Source: Clostridium sp. OF03-18AA
GTDB lineage: Bacteria; Bacillota; Clostridia; Lachnospirales; Lachnospiraceae
DNA: 64,000 nt
Assembly: GCF_003478035.1 (NCBI RefSeq)
Contig: NZ_QUEP01000004.1
Coordinates: 1-64,000, forward strand
Direction: 5' to 3'
Part shown: positions 27,386 through 36,456 of the stretch, piece after piece
Layout of the letters: every line of letters begins with the position of its first letter
How positions within the stretch are numbered: the stretch's first letter is position 1
Position numbers and translations under genes: made by a program
Notes under the pieces: generated by a model
Seen by the model: only the letters and a program-made list of their open reading frames with translations
What the model was told of the DNA's origin: nothing
The model's database searches: none

Positions 27386-28171
27386 GTGAAAATCGTTGTT
27401 TGTGTAAAACAGGTGCCGGATACTAAGGGCGGCGTAAAGTTCAAACCGGATGGAACACTTGACAGAGCAGCTATGCTCACAATCATGAACCCGGATGATA
27501 AAGCTGGTCTGGAGGCAGCTCTTCGCTTAAAAGATCAGTATGGTGCAGAAGTTACAGTAGTTACAATGGGTCTTCCGAAGGCTGAGGAAGTTCTTCGTGA
27601 GGCTATGGCTATGGGCGCTGATAACGGTATCCTTGTTACAGACCGTGTTCTCGGCGGTGCTGATACATGGGCTACATCCCAGACAATCGCTGGTGCTTTA
27701 AGAAACCTTGACTATGACCTCATCATCACAGGCCGTCAGGCTATCGATGGTGATACAGCTCAGGTAGGTCCGCAGATCTCTGAGCACCTTGGTCTTCCGG
27801 TAATCAGCTATGCTGAGGGCATCGAGATCGATGGCGATTCCGTAATCGTTAAGCGTCAGTTCGATGATAGATACATGATGTTAAAGGCTAAAATGCCGTG
27901 CTTAATTACAGCACTTTCTGAATTAAATGAGCCGCGTTACATGACTCCGGGCGGAATCTTCGATGCATACAAGAAAGAGATCACCGTTTGGGGCAGAAAA
28001 GATCTGAAAGATGTCCTTGATTCCAACCTTGGTCTTAAGGGATCCCCGACTCAGATCGCTAAGGCTTCCGACAAAGTAAGAAAGGGTGCAGGCGTTAAGG
28101 AGACAAACCTTGATCCGTCCGCAGCTGCAAATTACATTGTTGAGAAACTTACTGAGAAACATGTACTTTAA
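27386..28171 (+). CDS. etfB: Electron-transfer flavoprotein subunit beta
   Basis: Encodes 261 residues, starting MKIVVCVKQVPDTKGGVKF. The ETF-beta signature region around VKRQFDDRYMMLKAKMPCL (residues 155-175), and the LIITGRQAIDGDTAQVGPQ segment that binds a flavin or AMP, are present. It lies 54 bp after bcd with its own AAGGAG site. It partners EtfA in the Bcd complex. Codon bias is strong, as in thl and bcd. Confidence 0.95.
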   Translation: MKIVVCVKQVPDTKGGVKFKPDGTLDRAAMLTIMNPDDKAGLEAALRLKDQYGAEVTVVTMGLPKAEEVLREAMAMGADNGILVTDRVLGGADTWATSQTIAGALRNLDYDLIITGRQAIDGDTAQVGPQISEHLGLPVISYAEGIEIDGDSVIVKRQFDDRYMMLKAKMPCLITALSELNEPRYMTPGGIFDAYKKEITVWGRKDLKDVLDSNLGLKGSPTQIAKASDKVRKGAGVKETNLDPSAAANYIVEKLTEKHVL

Positions 28172-28201
28172 TTCAAAAAAAGAAAAGTGTGGTGAAAAGT
28201 G

Positions 28202-29251
28202 ATGAATTTAGCAGAATATAAGGGTGTATATGTCTTTGCACAGCAGGTAGACAATCAGATCAGCAGCATCGCTCTGGAGCTGATCGGTAAAGGTAAAGAC
28301 CTGGCAAAAGATTTAGGAACAACTGTAACAGCAGTTTTAGTTGGTTCCAACGTAAAAGGTCTTGCAGACGAACTCGGTGAGTACGGTGCAGACAAAGTTA
28401 TCGTTGTTGACGATCCAGAATTAAAAGATTACAGAACTGAGCCGTATACTCATGCGATCACATCTGTTATCAACGAGTTCAAGCCGGACATCTTCTTAAT
28501 CGGTGCTACAGCAATCGGTCGTGACCTTGGCCCGCGTGTTTGCGCACGTATCCATACAGGTCTTACAGCAGACTGCACACAGCTCGATATCGGAGATTTC
28601 CCGCTCGTAGCTATGCCGGGTAAAGAGCAGAAACATGGTCAGCTCCTTATGACCCGTCCGGCATTCGGCGGCAACACGATCGCTACAATCGCTTGCCCGG
28701 AATTCCGTCCGCAGATGGCTACAGTACGTCCAGGCGTTATGCAGAAGCTTGACCGTGAGGCTGGCAGAAAAGCTGAAATTGTCGAATTCAACCCGGGCTT
28801 CACTCCGGACAACAAGTACGTTGAGATTCTCGAGATCGTTAAGGCAGTATCCGACGTAGCTGATATCATGGATGCAAAGATCCTTGTTTCCGGTGGCCGT
28901 GGAGTTGGCAGCGCAGAGAACTTCAAACTGCTTGATGACCTCGCTGAGGCTATTGGCGGTACAGTAAGCTGCTCTCGTGCAGTTGTAGATTCCGGCTGGA
29001 AGCCGAAAGATCTTCAGGTAGGACAGACTGGTAAGACTGTTCGTCCGCACGTATACTTCGCAATCGGTATTTCCGGTGCTATCCAGCACGTAGCTGGTAT
29101 GGAAGAGTCTGACATCATCATTGCGATCAACAAAGATGAGTCCGCTCCGATCTTCGATGTAGCTGACTACGGTATCGTAGGCGACTTAAACAAGATCGTT
29201 CCGATGCTGACAGAGAAGATCAAAGAAGCAAAGGCTGCAGCAGCTAAATAA
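28202..29251 (+). CDS. etfA: Electron-transfer flavoprotein subunit alpha
   Basis: Encodes 349 residues from the ATG at 28202; a GTG directly before it (28199) is possible, since the ribosome site is weak (GTGTGGTGAAAAG). The C-terminal FAD domain has the ETF-alpha signature: LVSGGRGVGSAENF near residue 230, then SRAVVDSGWKP, QVGQTGKTVRPHVYFAIGIS near 280 and IIAINKDESAPIFDVADYGIVGD near 305. It is followed by a strong terminator that ends the bcd-etfBA unit. Confidence 0.95.
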   Translation: MNLAEYKGVYVFAQQVDNQISSIALELIGKGKDLAKDLGTTVTAVLVGSNVKGLADELGEYGADKVIVVDDPELKDYRTEPYTHAITSVINEFKPDIFLIGATAIGRDLGPRVCARIHTGLTADCTQLDIGDFPLVAMPGKEQKHGQLLMTRPAFGGNTIATIACPEFRPQMATVRPGVMQKLDREAGRKAEIVEFNPGFTPDNKYVEILEIVKAVSDVADIMDAKILVSGGRGVGSAENFKLLDDLAEAIGGTVSCSRAVVDSGWKPKDLQVGQTGKTVRPHVYFAIGISGAIQHVAGMEESDIIIAINKDESAPIFDVADYGIVGDLNKIVPMLTEKIKEAKAAAAK

Positions 29252-29320
29252 TTTACGTGAATTGTAAATGTATATAAAGTAGGCAGAGTGATTCTGCCGG
29301 TAGTGTCACAACAGGTGATG

Positions 29321-29352
29321 ATCCCCGTCCGGGTTTCCGGGCGGGGATTTTT
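29321..29352 (+). terminator. Terminator of bcd-etfBA
   Basis: ATCCCCGTCCGG and CCGGGCGGGGAT stem with a TTTTT tail. Confidence 0.85.
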
Positions 29353-29366
29353 GCGTTATGGTGTCC

Positions 29367-29396
29367 TTGGTTTATCCTTCGTTTGTTGGTTATAAT
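29367..29396 (+). promoter_or_regulatory. Promoter of the tyrosine recombinase gene
   Basis: TTGGTT (29367-29372), 18-bp spacer, TATAAT (29391-29396), about 30 bp upstream of the start codon. Confidence 0.6.
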
Positions 29397-29426
29397 GATA
29401 GAAGACTGATAAATGGAGGATTTTTT

Positions 29427-30323
29427 ATGTTATGTATGAGTGAACTTAGAGAGTACGGGGAATACCTGAGGGACAGGGAGATGAGTGAGAATACGGTAGG
29501 AAAATATCTGCGGGATGCGGAGAATTTTCTACAGTTTTCGAACGGAAGAGAGATCAGCAGGGAGCTGATGATGGAGTATAAATCATATATTTTGAATGCA
29601 TGGAAGATATCGAGTGTAAATTCCATGATCACGGCAGTGAATTCATATCTGAAATGGGCAGGACAGGCGGAATTCTCTATCCACACCTGCCGGGTACAGA
29701 AGCAGATCTTTCGGGAGAAGAGCAGGGAGATTGGAAAGGAAGAATATTACAGGCTGTTAAATGCAGCAGTTTCGGAAAAGAGAGAGCGGCTTTCCGAAAT
29801 TCTGAGGACAATCGCGGCGACAGGAATGCGGATCGGTGAACTTCGGTATCTGACGGTGGAGACACTATCGAGACAGAAAATAGAGATCTATTTTAAAGGA
29901 AAACAGAGAGTGATTCTTATGGCGAGGTCTCTTGTGATATTTCTGCGGGATTATTGCCGGAGAAACAGGATCACAAGCGGGATAATATTTGCCACAAAGA
30001 ATGGAAATCCGGTAGACCGGAGAAATATCTGGGTGGAGATGAAGGAATTATGCGAACCGGCGAGAGTACTGCCGTCAAAGGTGTTTCCACACAATCTGAG
30101 ACACCTGTTTGCGAGATGCTTTTATGAGAGAGAACGGGATCTCGTGAGACTGGCAGATTATCTGGGACACAGCAGTATCGAGACGACGAGACGGTATACG
30201 ATGATCACAAGTGAGGAGGCGTGTGCGCGAGAGCTGGAACTGGGACTCGCAGGGAACGAATCATGGGGCGGGGCAGAAAAAAATAAGACGGAAGAGATTA
30301 AAAAAGGAGAACAGCCGTTATGA
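29427..30323 (+). CDS. Tyrosine site-specific recombinase (putative invertase of the adjacent switch)
   Basis: Encodes 298 residues from the ATG at 29427, which has TGGAGG 7 nt upstream. An N-terminal SAM-like core-binding domain (residues 5-85) is followed by the catalytic domain. The full catalytic set is visible: Arg135 (ATGMRIGEL), Lys159 (KGKQRV), His222 and Arg225 (HNLRH), His248 (LGHSS) and nucleophile Tyr257 (TTRRYT). Its TGA stop lies within the left inverted recombination site (30320-30343). It has no phage or transposon neighbours and no excisionase, so it looks like a dedicated chromosomal DNA invertase acting on the 220-bp segment next to it. The role is inferred from family and position. 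Confidence 0.87.
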   Translation: MLCMSELREYGEYLRDREMSENTVGKYLRDAENFLQFSNGREISRELMMEYKSYILNAWKISSVNSMITAVNSYLKWAGQAEFSIHTCRVQKQIFREKSREIGKEEYYRLLNAAVSEKRERLSEILRTIAATGMRIGELRYLTVETLSRQKIEIYFKGKQRVILMARSLVIFLRDYCRRNRITSGIIFATKNGNPVDRRNIWVEMKELCEPARVLPSKVFPHNLRHLFARCFYERERDLVRLADYLGHSSIETTRRYTMITSEEACARELELGLAGNESWGGAEKNKTEEIKKGEQPL

Positions 30324-30343
30324 CATAATGGGTATTATGTCAT
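30320..30343 (+). repeat. Left inverted recombination site of the invertible segment
   Basis: Arms ATGACATAAT and ATTATGTCAT around the 4-bp centre GGGT. The arms are perfect inverted repeats of each other, as in core sites of tyrosine recombinases, and only the centre gives direction. The reverse complement occurs at 30564-30587. Confidence 0.8.
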
Positions 30344-30446
30344 GCGGTGGCGCTGAGATCTTCGGAATTTTTATCTCCATTTCTTCGTTGCCGTAATGAC
30401 GCATTAACTAAATATGCCAAAAAGAGCTCGGATTCACTGAAATTTA

Positions 30447-30475
30447 TTGTATTTCGAGACCGTTCGTGATATGAT
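30447..30475 (+). promoter_or_regulatory. Promoter inside the invertible segment (ON orientation as read)
   Basis: TTGTAT (30447-30452), exact 17-bp spacer, TATGAT (30470-30475). It faces the genes at 30604 and 31479. Confidence 0.72.
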
Positions 30476-30495
30476 AACTTATGTACACATATGAA

Positions 30496-30547
30496 TTTTT
30501 AATCATTTGGTATTCTGATTACACCTCAGATACTGGATGATTAAAAA
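30496..30547 (+). promoter_or_regulatory. Leader stem-loop within the invertible segment
   Basis: TTTTTAATCAT and ATGATTAAAAA form a perfect 11-bp outer stem, with an inner TCTGA/TCAGA stem. The T-run precedes and the A-run follows, so it is not a plus-strand terminator. It will lie in the 5' untranslated leader in the ON state. Confidence 0.5.
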
Positions 30548-30563
30548 AAGTAGAACTTCCAAT

Positions 30564-30587
30564 ACGACATAATACCCATTATGTCAT
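30564..30587 (-). repeat. Right inverted recombination site of the invertible segment
   Basis: Arms ACGACATAAT and ATTATGTCAT around the centre ACCC. It matches the reverse complement of the left site at 23 of 24 positions. It sits directly upstream of the AP2-protein ribosome site. Confidence 0.8.
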
Positions 30588-30603
30588 GAATAGAGGCGAA
30601 CGG

Positions 30604-31398
30604 ATGATGCAGGATACCATGGTCGGGAAAAAGTTTGGGAATCTGGTGGTTCAGAAGCTGGCTTACCGGGGAAAAGATTCAAAGAAATACTGGGAATGCC
30701 AGTGTGGCTGTGGCAGAGTCTGTCTTGTCCAGGAATCCCATCTGAAAAACGGTCATACGAAGAGTTGTGGCTGTCTGCGAAAAAAAAGGATGACGAACCG
30801 CTGGCTGGATCTTACCGGGCAGAGGTACGGGAGACTTGTGGTCCTGCGGCTGGCGAATCAAGATGAGATTTCAGTCTATGGTACTGGCAAGGAAGGAGAA
30901 CCTGGAAAAATAGCAGAAGAAAATGCTGGGGTTTTGGGCAGACTGCAGGATCTGTGGCTTTGCAGGTGTGATTGCGGAAATGTATGCGTCTGTCAGAAGG
31001 AAAATCTCAGGGACGGAAAGACAAAGAGCTGCGGCTGTTTCCGCAATGAAACCCGACAGAAAAATATGCGCAAGGCAATTCACTTTGTGGACGGAACCTG
31101 CGTGGAGCGCATCGCGTGCCGAAAGACCTGCGTCAACAACACCAGCGGTCACCGCGGTGTATATCGGAGATCCAACGGAACCTGGCGGGCCAGCATCGGA
31201 TTTCAGGGAAAAGTCTACAATCTTGGGACCTTCACTGCGTTTAATGAGGCGGTGCAGGCGAGGGTGAAGGCGGAGAAAGAGTTGTATGATCCGTTTATCA
31301 GAAGCTTTCAGGCACAGAAAAAGAAGACTTCAGGCAATGAAATTCCTTCATGTGCCGTAGGAGCAGAAAAGCAGATGGAAGAAGTTCTTGCAGAATGA
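30604..31398 (+). CDS. AP2-domain protein with two zinc-ribbon-like repeats
   Basis: Encodes 264 residues from the ATG at 30604 (MMQDTMVGKKFG), with AGAGGCG upstream; an ATG at 30586 inside the recombination site is the alternative. Residues 7-60 and about 70-150 are two copies of a G-(K/Q)-x-(F/Y)G-x-L unit ending in C-x-C-x-CG ... KSCGC (four Cys each, probable zinc ribbons). Residues about 180-230 are an AP2-like DNA-binding fold (SGHRGVYRRSNGTWRASIGF, then LGTFTAFNEAVQAR). AP2 proteins of this type usually accompany phage HNH nucleases, but no HNH is visible. It is first in the switched operon, so it may regulate or mark the switch. Confidence 0.7.
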   Translation: MMQDTMVGKKFGNLVVQKLAYRGKDSKKYWECQCGCGRVCLVQESHLKNGHTKSCGCLRKKRMTNRWLDLTGQRYGRLVVLRLANQDEISVYGTGKEGEPGKIAEENAGVLGRLQDLWLCRCDCGNVCVCQKENLRDGKTKSCGCFRNETRQKNMRKAIHFVDGTCVERIACRKTCVNNTSGHRGVYRRSNGTWRASIGFQGKVYNLGTFTAFNEAVQARVKAEKELYDPFIRSFQAQKKKTSGNEIPSCAVGAEKQMEEVLAE

Positions 31399-31478
31399 TT
31401 CACCCAAAGGTATGTGTACAAGTAATTGATCAATGTGTGGATAGGATACAAAGGTATCAATCAGAAAGAAGGGACAGT

Positions 31479-34400
31479 ATGAAGAAGATGAAGTTGATCA
31501 AATCAAAGAAAATGCTGACAGTGCTGCTTACCGCAACGGCGGCGATGGCAGTGACTCCGATGGCGGGGTATGCGGAGACAGTACAGACAAAGCAGATCGT
31601 AAATCAATCTTCAGAGGCAACGGTTGAAGTTTTAAGTGGAAACTGCGGACCTGTTGATGAGGAGGGTAATTTTACGGAGTCAACCAAATGGAGTCTGGAA
31701 AAGAATTCAGAAGCGGAGGAATTCTATACTCTAAGAATTAGTGGAAATGGCCGTATGGCTGATTTTACAATAAATAACACAGAAGATAACAGACCGTGGA
31801 AGGACTATTTGGACTCCATCCAAAAAGTAGAAATGGAATCTGGCATAACTTCGATTGGATCATGGGCATTCAGCAATATGATAAATTTAGAGGAAGCAAA
31901 TATTCCTCTTAGTGTAGAGAGTTTGGGAGATTGTATTTTCCGTAATGACACAGCGCTTACAACAGTTACATGGCCGGAAAATTTCGAAGCCCCTGAGTTG
32001 GTTGATTCAGATTCAAATACAAACATATATAAGGGAAGATATGTGCCGACGAGCATGTTTGATGGATGTACAAGTCTTGGAGAAGGTATAGATCTGGAGA
32101 AATGGCTTCCGTCCAGCTTTGAAGGTGTTGGCTGTGCTGCATTTCGCAAAACTATGTTTTCAGTAAATTTTGATGAGTGGTCGAATCTTAAATATATTGG
32201 CGCATATGGATTTGCAGAGATACCGAATCTTGACAGTGTCACAATTAAGGACAGCTGGGAGTTTGGAATGCGTGGTGCAAACTCTAATGCATTTAATGGA
32301 TCTGGTTTAAGAGAAGTAGTAGTAGAAGACAAACGAACAGAAATTCCGAATGCAATGTTTTGTAGATGTAACGCACTGGAATCTATAACATTGGGTAAAT
32401 CGATTGAAAAGATCGGTACGAATGCATTTTCGGGCACATCAAGTTTGAAAAACATTGATTTAAAGAATGTAACACAGATTTCTGGGTATGCATTCTATGA
32501 TTCAGGATTAAGGGAGTTAATACTGCCGAAGAAAGTGAGATTAGTGGATGGAAGAGCGTTTGGACGCTGCGCCGAGTTGGAAAAAATATATATAGATTCC
32601 GATAATGTGGCATTAAATGGTAATTCATTTACTGGGTGCAGCAGTCTTTCTTATATTGAAACGGCAGAAAACACAAGTGTTGCAATGAATAATTCGTTTA
32701 AAGAGACTGGGCAGCCAGGGGAAACAGCAGCAGTAAATCTTGAGGAGATCAACGCAAAGGGCACTATAAGCGGAAGGATTAATGAGCTGACCGGGTTAAA
32801 AAAACTGTCCATGGATGGGGATAGCGAGATCGCTAAAAATATTAATCGAATTGCAACAAACTCACTGCAGACATTGACCATCAGTGGAAATAGCTATGAA
32901 TTTGATGGGTATTGCTTCGCTAAGAACAATGTGCCGGAAAATTTGATTGTAACGGCAAAAAATACAAAGGCTTCTGACAAAAAAGAGGCAGCATTCCGTT
33001 CCAATCATGGTATTAAGAATGCCAAATTTACTGGAAAAAATGTTGAGCTTCAGAGCAAGATGTTCGCAGGTTGCGCAAACCTTGATAGACTTGATTTGTC
33101 AAAAGCTGAGAATGTTACATTTGGATCCCAGTGTTTTGGAGATGATACTAATACAGGTTATACTGGTGGATCTGTAAATAAATTTAATAAAAATTGTGTA
33201 ATTTACGTTGCCAATAACAGGGATGCCCAAAAAGCAAGATCTGATTCGGGAATAAGCAATGACGCAGGAATTATTCTTGTTGCAAACGGCGGAATCGTTT
33301 TGGATCAGGCAAATGGCATAGACGCTGTTGTAAAAGATGGATATTGTGCAGAGTGGTATGATAATGCTGAATTTAATGGGCATGCAGTAACAACAACGGA
33401 GTCAGGGCATACATATTATGCAAAGTGGATCAAGAGCAGTTATAAAGTAACACCGGATTCCGTTGCGTTTGGCAGTGTTGAATATAAAGAAGATGCAGAG
33501 CCTAAGACTGTGATCGCGACCAGCAGCAACGCGGAAGAGTTCTCTATCACGGCATTTTGTTCAGATGATACGATTTTTGATATTGGTGTGACAGGTAGGG
33601 AAGTTACGATTACACCTAAAACAGATAATGCAGTTGGAAAATATAGTGAAAAGGTGTACATTACCTTAAATAATGGAACGGCCTTTATCGTTCCGGTGAC
33701 AATGATGATCAAGCAGGCAGAGCCGGCCTATGAAGAGATGCTTCCTACGGGACTGATTGCTGACCAGTGGCAGAAACTTTCTGAGGTAAAAGGCTTACCA
33801 AAGGAGTTTAAGTGGAAGAATCCTAAAACCATTTTAAAGGAATATGGGCTCCAGAAGTTTGAGGCAGTATACACACCGGATGATAAAAATTACCATTCTG
33901 TAGATTGCATGGTTGAAGTAGATGTCATGCCGGAAGCGCTGGTAATGAATTCCGTACCGGTAATTACTGCAGAGGACATAACCTTAACGGTAGAGGATAA
34001 GTTCGACCCGAAGGATGGAGTCACTGCCTGGGATGAGGAAGATGAGGATCTTACAGACAAAATCGAGATCACCTATAATGATGTGGATACCAAGAAAGCG
34101 GGACTTTATAAAGTAATCTATAAAGTAACGGACAGTGATGGAGCGACTGTGACGAAGACCATCACGGTTACAGTCAACCCGAAGATGGAGACATTAAATG
34201 CCATTCCGACAATCAGCGCAAAGGACGTAACCCTGACCGCAGGCGACAGCTTTGATGCAAAGAAGAATGTGGCAGCTGCGGATGCGGAAGATGGAGATCT
34301 GACAGCAAAGATCGAGGTGATTGCAAACGATGTCGACACCACAAAGGCTGGCACTTACCATGTAATGTATAAGATAACCGACAGCAAGGGAGCTTCCGCA

Positions 34401-34874
34401 ACGAAGACGATCACTGTAACGGTAAAAGCAAAAGCTAACACTAACAGTTCCGACAGCGATGATAGTGACGAACCGGCATCCAGTACGACGAGGAAGACAA
34501 GCCTGGTATCAGCCTCCACATTGGAAGGATTCTGGAAGCGGAATGAAAAAGGCTGGTGGTTTGAGGCGAAGGACGGAAGCTATCCGAAGTCTTCCTGGAA
34601 ACTGATCGGCTGGAATGGAAAACAGCAGTGGTATCACTTCGATGAGAACGGCTACATGCAGACCGGTTGGATCAAAGACAATGGAATCTGGTATTACCTG
34701 CATAATCAGGCTGACGGAAGTCAGGGACATATGTACACTGGCTGGCATCTGATCGACGGAAAGTGGTACTACTTCAGTGAAGGTATGAAGCAGCCGCAGG
34801 GCGCAATGCTTGCAAACACGACTACACCGGATGGATATGAAGTTGGTCCGGACGGGGCATGGACTGGTAAATAA
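31479..34874 (+). CDS. BspA-like leucine-rich-repeat surface protein
   Basis: Encodes 1131 residues. The ATG at 31479 has AAGGGA upstream; the long in-frame extension to 31350 overlaps the AP2 gene and is rejected. Order: signal peptide (1-30, cut after GYA); LRR_5/BspA-type repeats (about 95-590, e.g. ITSIGSWAFSNMINLEEANI); a Listeria-Bacteroides-type repeat (WYDNAEFNGHAVTTTESG, about 615-650); two Ig-like DUF5011-type repeats (about 820-980, ending KTITVTVNP and KTITVTVKA); then wall-binding repeats ending TTTPDGY-x-V-x-x-DGAWT. The LRR part is more AT-rich than its neighbours, suggesting diversification or acquisition. It is probably an adhesin, expressed only when the upstream promoter is ON. 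Confidence 0.85.
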   Translation: MKKMKLIKSKKMLTVLLTATAAMAVTPMAGYAETVQTKQIVNQSSEATVEVLSGNCGPVDEEGNFTESTKWSLEKNSEAEEFYTLRISGNGRMADFTINNTEDNRPWKDYLDSIQKVEMESGITSIGSWAFSNMINLEEANIPLSVESLGDCIFRNDTALTTVTWPENFEAPELVDSDSNTNIYKGRYVPTSMFDGCTSLGEGIDLEKWLPSSFEGVGCAAFRKTMFSVNFDEWSNLKYIGAYGFAEIPNLDSVTIKDSWEFGMRGANSNAFNGSGLREVVVEDKRTEIPNAMFCRCNALESITLGKSIEKIGTNAFSGTSSLKNIDLKNVTQISGYAFYDSGLRELILPKKVRLVDGRAFGRCAELEKIYIDSDNVALNGNSFTGCSSLSYIETAENTSVAMNNSFKETGQPGETAAVNLEEINAKGTISGRINELTGLKKLSMDGDSEIAKNINRIATNSLQTLTISGNSYEFDGYCFAKNNVPENLIVTAKNTKASDKKEAAFRSNHGIKNAKFTGKNVELQSKMFAGCANLDRLDLSKAENVTFGSQCFGDDTNTGYTGGSVNKFNKNCVIYVANNRDAQKARSDSGISNDAGIILVANGGIVLDQANGIDAVVKDGYCAEWYDNAEFNGHAVTTTESGHTYYAKWIKSSYKVTPDSVAFGSVEYKEDAEPKTVIATSSNAEEFSITAFCSDDTIFDIGVTGREVTITPKTDNAVGKYSEKVYITLNNGTAFIVPVTMMIKQAEPAYEEMLPTGLIADQWQKLSEVKGLPKEFKWKNPKTILKEYGLQKFEAVYTPDDKNYHSVDCMVEVDVMPEALVMNSVPVITAEDITLTVEDKFDPKDGVTAWDEEDEDLTDKIEITYNDVDTKKAGLYKVIYKVTDSDGATVTKTITVTVNPKMETLNAIPTISAKDVTLTAGDSFDAKKNVAAADAEDGDLTAKIEVIANDVDTTKAGTYHVMYKITDSKGASATKTITVTVKAKANTNSSDSDDSDEPASSTTRKTSLVSASTLEGFWKRNEKGWWFEAKDGSYPKSSWKLIGWNGKQQWYHFDENGYMQTGWIKDNGIWYYLHNQADGSQGHMYTGWHLIDGKWYYFSEGMKQPQGAMLANTTTPDGYEVGPDGAWTGK

Positions 34875-34935
34875 AAATGCAGAATTCATTGAATGGTTTT
34901 GCTGAGATGAATTCATAAAAAGCAGATGTAGAGGA

Positions 34936-34980
34936 CAGAACCTGGTATTCTCTGAAAAGGGGATATCTGGTTCTGTTTCT
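34936..34980 (+). terminator. Probable terminator of the surface-protein operon
   Basis: CAGAACC and GGTTCTG stem with a TTTCT tail. A second stem GAATTCAT/ATGAATTC lies at 34880-34912. The rest of 34875-35204 shows no gene. Confidence 0.5.
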
Positions 34981-35204
34981 CTATATGGAGAACGCGTAGG
35001 AAAAGCTGAACGTGGTCCGGCAGCAGGTGCTGTGTTTGAAGTTAATTCATGTTATCATAACACTATAAGCTCTCGAAAAGCAAAGAGAATGTTTATGAAA
35101 GCCAATAAAAAATAGCAGAATGCAAACAGAGAGTTGATATAGGAAAATGCTAAAATTTAAGCGAAAGGCAGTATAGAAATCACGTTTAAATGTGAGGAGC
35201 GAAA

Positions 35205-36395
35205 ATGAAGAGACTAAACATCCCGGTAGGAGTATCCAATTTTGAAGAGATTAGAAAAACTGGATCGTACTATGTCGATAAAACTGGATTAATCGAAGAA
35301 CTTCTAAAGACATTTTCGACACAGGTGACTCTTGTTACCCGGCCGCGCCGATTTGGAAAAACACTTGGGATGAGTATGCTGGCGAGTTTTTTTGATGCTC
35401 GGAAGGACAGCAGTGAGCTGTTTGAGGGATTGAAGATCGCAGAAAATAATAAAATCTGCAGAGAGTGGATGAACCAGTACCCTGTGATTTTTCTGAGCTT
35501 AAAAGACGTGGATGGTCTAAGTTTTGAGTCGGCAAAAGATATGCTCAGAATGCAGATCGCGGCGCTTTACAATGAGCATTTCTATTTGAAACAGAGTGAG
35601 CGGGTAAATGAAAATGAACGGGAAATATTCGGTCAGCTTGCGAATGTAGTGCAGGGCAGACCGACGGATGCCATGCTGAAGATGAGCCTGTCCGTGTTGA
35701 TGCGGATGATGGAGATGCATTATGGAAAGAAGGTCATCCTGCTGTTAGACGAGTATGATGTGCCGCTAGCGAAGGCGAGTAGTCATAAATACTATGACGA
35801 GATGCTGGAGATCATCCGGGCAATGATGAGTACGGCGCTGAAGGACAACACATCCCTGCAGTTTGCGGTGATAACCGGATGCCTTCGTGTATCGAAAGAG
35901 AGTATTTTTACCGGGACCAATAATTTTGTTTCTGATACGATCTCTGATACCCGTCTGAATGAATACTTTGGATTTACACAGAAAGAAGTGGACCAGATCC
36001 TGACAGATGCAAAGAGGGAAGATCAGCTTGCAACGGTAAAAGCCTGGTATGATGGTTACCATTTCGGTGAATTTGATATCTATTGTCCGTGGGACGTTAT
36101 GAACTATGTGTCAAGGCTGCAGACGGATCCAAGCGCAAGACCGGCGGGTTACTGGAAAAATACCAGCGATAATGCGATCATCCGCTCTTTTATCGATATG
36201 AAGAGCGATACGATTACCAGGAAGATTTTTATCATGCTTTTCTGGTGGGAATCTTTACCGGAGCCGGATATATGGTGGAGTCAAATAGGGAACATGGTGA
36301 AGAGCGGAGTGATGTGGTGGTAAAAGATCTCCGGCATGGGGCGGTGTTTTGGAATTGCTTTTTATAAGAAGCGCTGTATGGTAAAGAAAAAATAG
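35205..36395 (+). pseudogene. Decayed AAA-ATPase-like / PD-(D/E)XK nuclease-fold gene
   Basis: The open part (35205-36323, 372 residues) starts like intact family members (MKRLNIPVGVSNFEEIRKTGSYY) and keeps the P-loop RRFGKTLG (about residues 48-55) and Walker B VILLLDEYD (about 186). After about residue 345 it is shifted out of frame and ends in a meaningless tail. In the next frame the lost C-terminal domain continues (HAFLVGIFTGAGYMVESN, then REHGEERSDVVVKD, a nuclease-core motif). After a further gap and a frame change, the family's usual ending GIAFYKKRCMVKKK follows, with the stop at 36393-36395. Whole proteins are about 550-580 residues, so two internal deletions have occurred. Function of the family is unclear. 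Confidence 0.82.
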
Positions 36396-36401
36396 AGTCC
36401 T

Positions 36402-36456
36402 GGAAGTTCCCCGGTTGTTGGCTGCAATAGAGACTGACGATTGGGGGACTTTTTTG
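36402..36456 (+). terminator. Terminator after the decayed gene
   Basis: GGAAGTTCCCC pairs with GGGGGACTT, and a six-T run follows. Confidence 0.7.

Larger units (their letters stand above)
30344..30563. mobile_element. Putative 220-bp invertible promoter segment
   Basis: Bounded by oppositely oriented copies of a 24-bp site next to a tyrosine recombinase gene. It contains one good promoter, on the plus strand (30447-30475), and a leader stem-loop (30496-30547), but no open reading frame. Inversion would turn the promoter back toward the recombinase gene and disconnect the AP2 and surface-protein genes. No comparably good minus-strand promoter was seen in the left half. Inversion itself is inferred, not observed. 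Confidence 0.72.
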
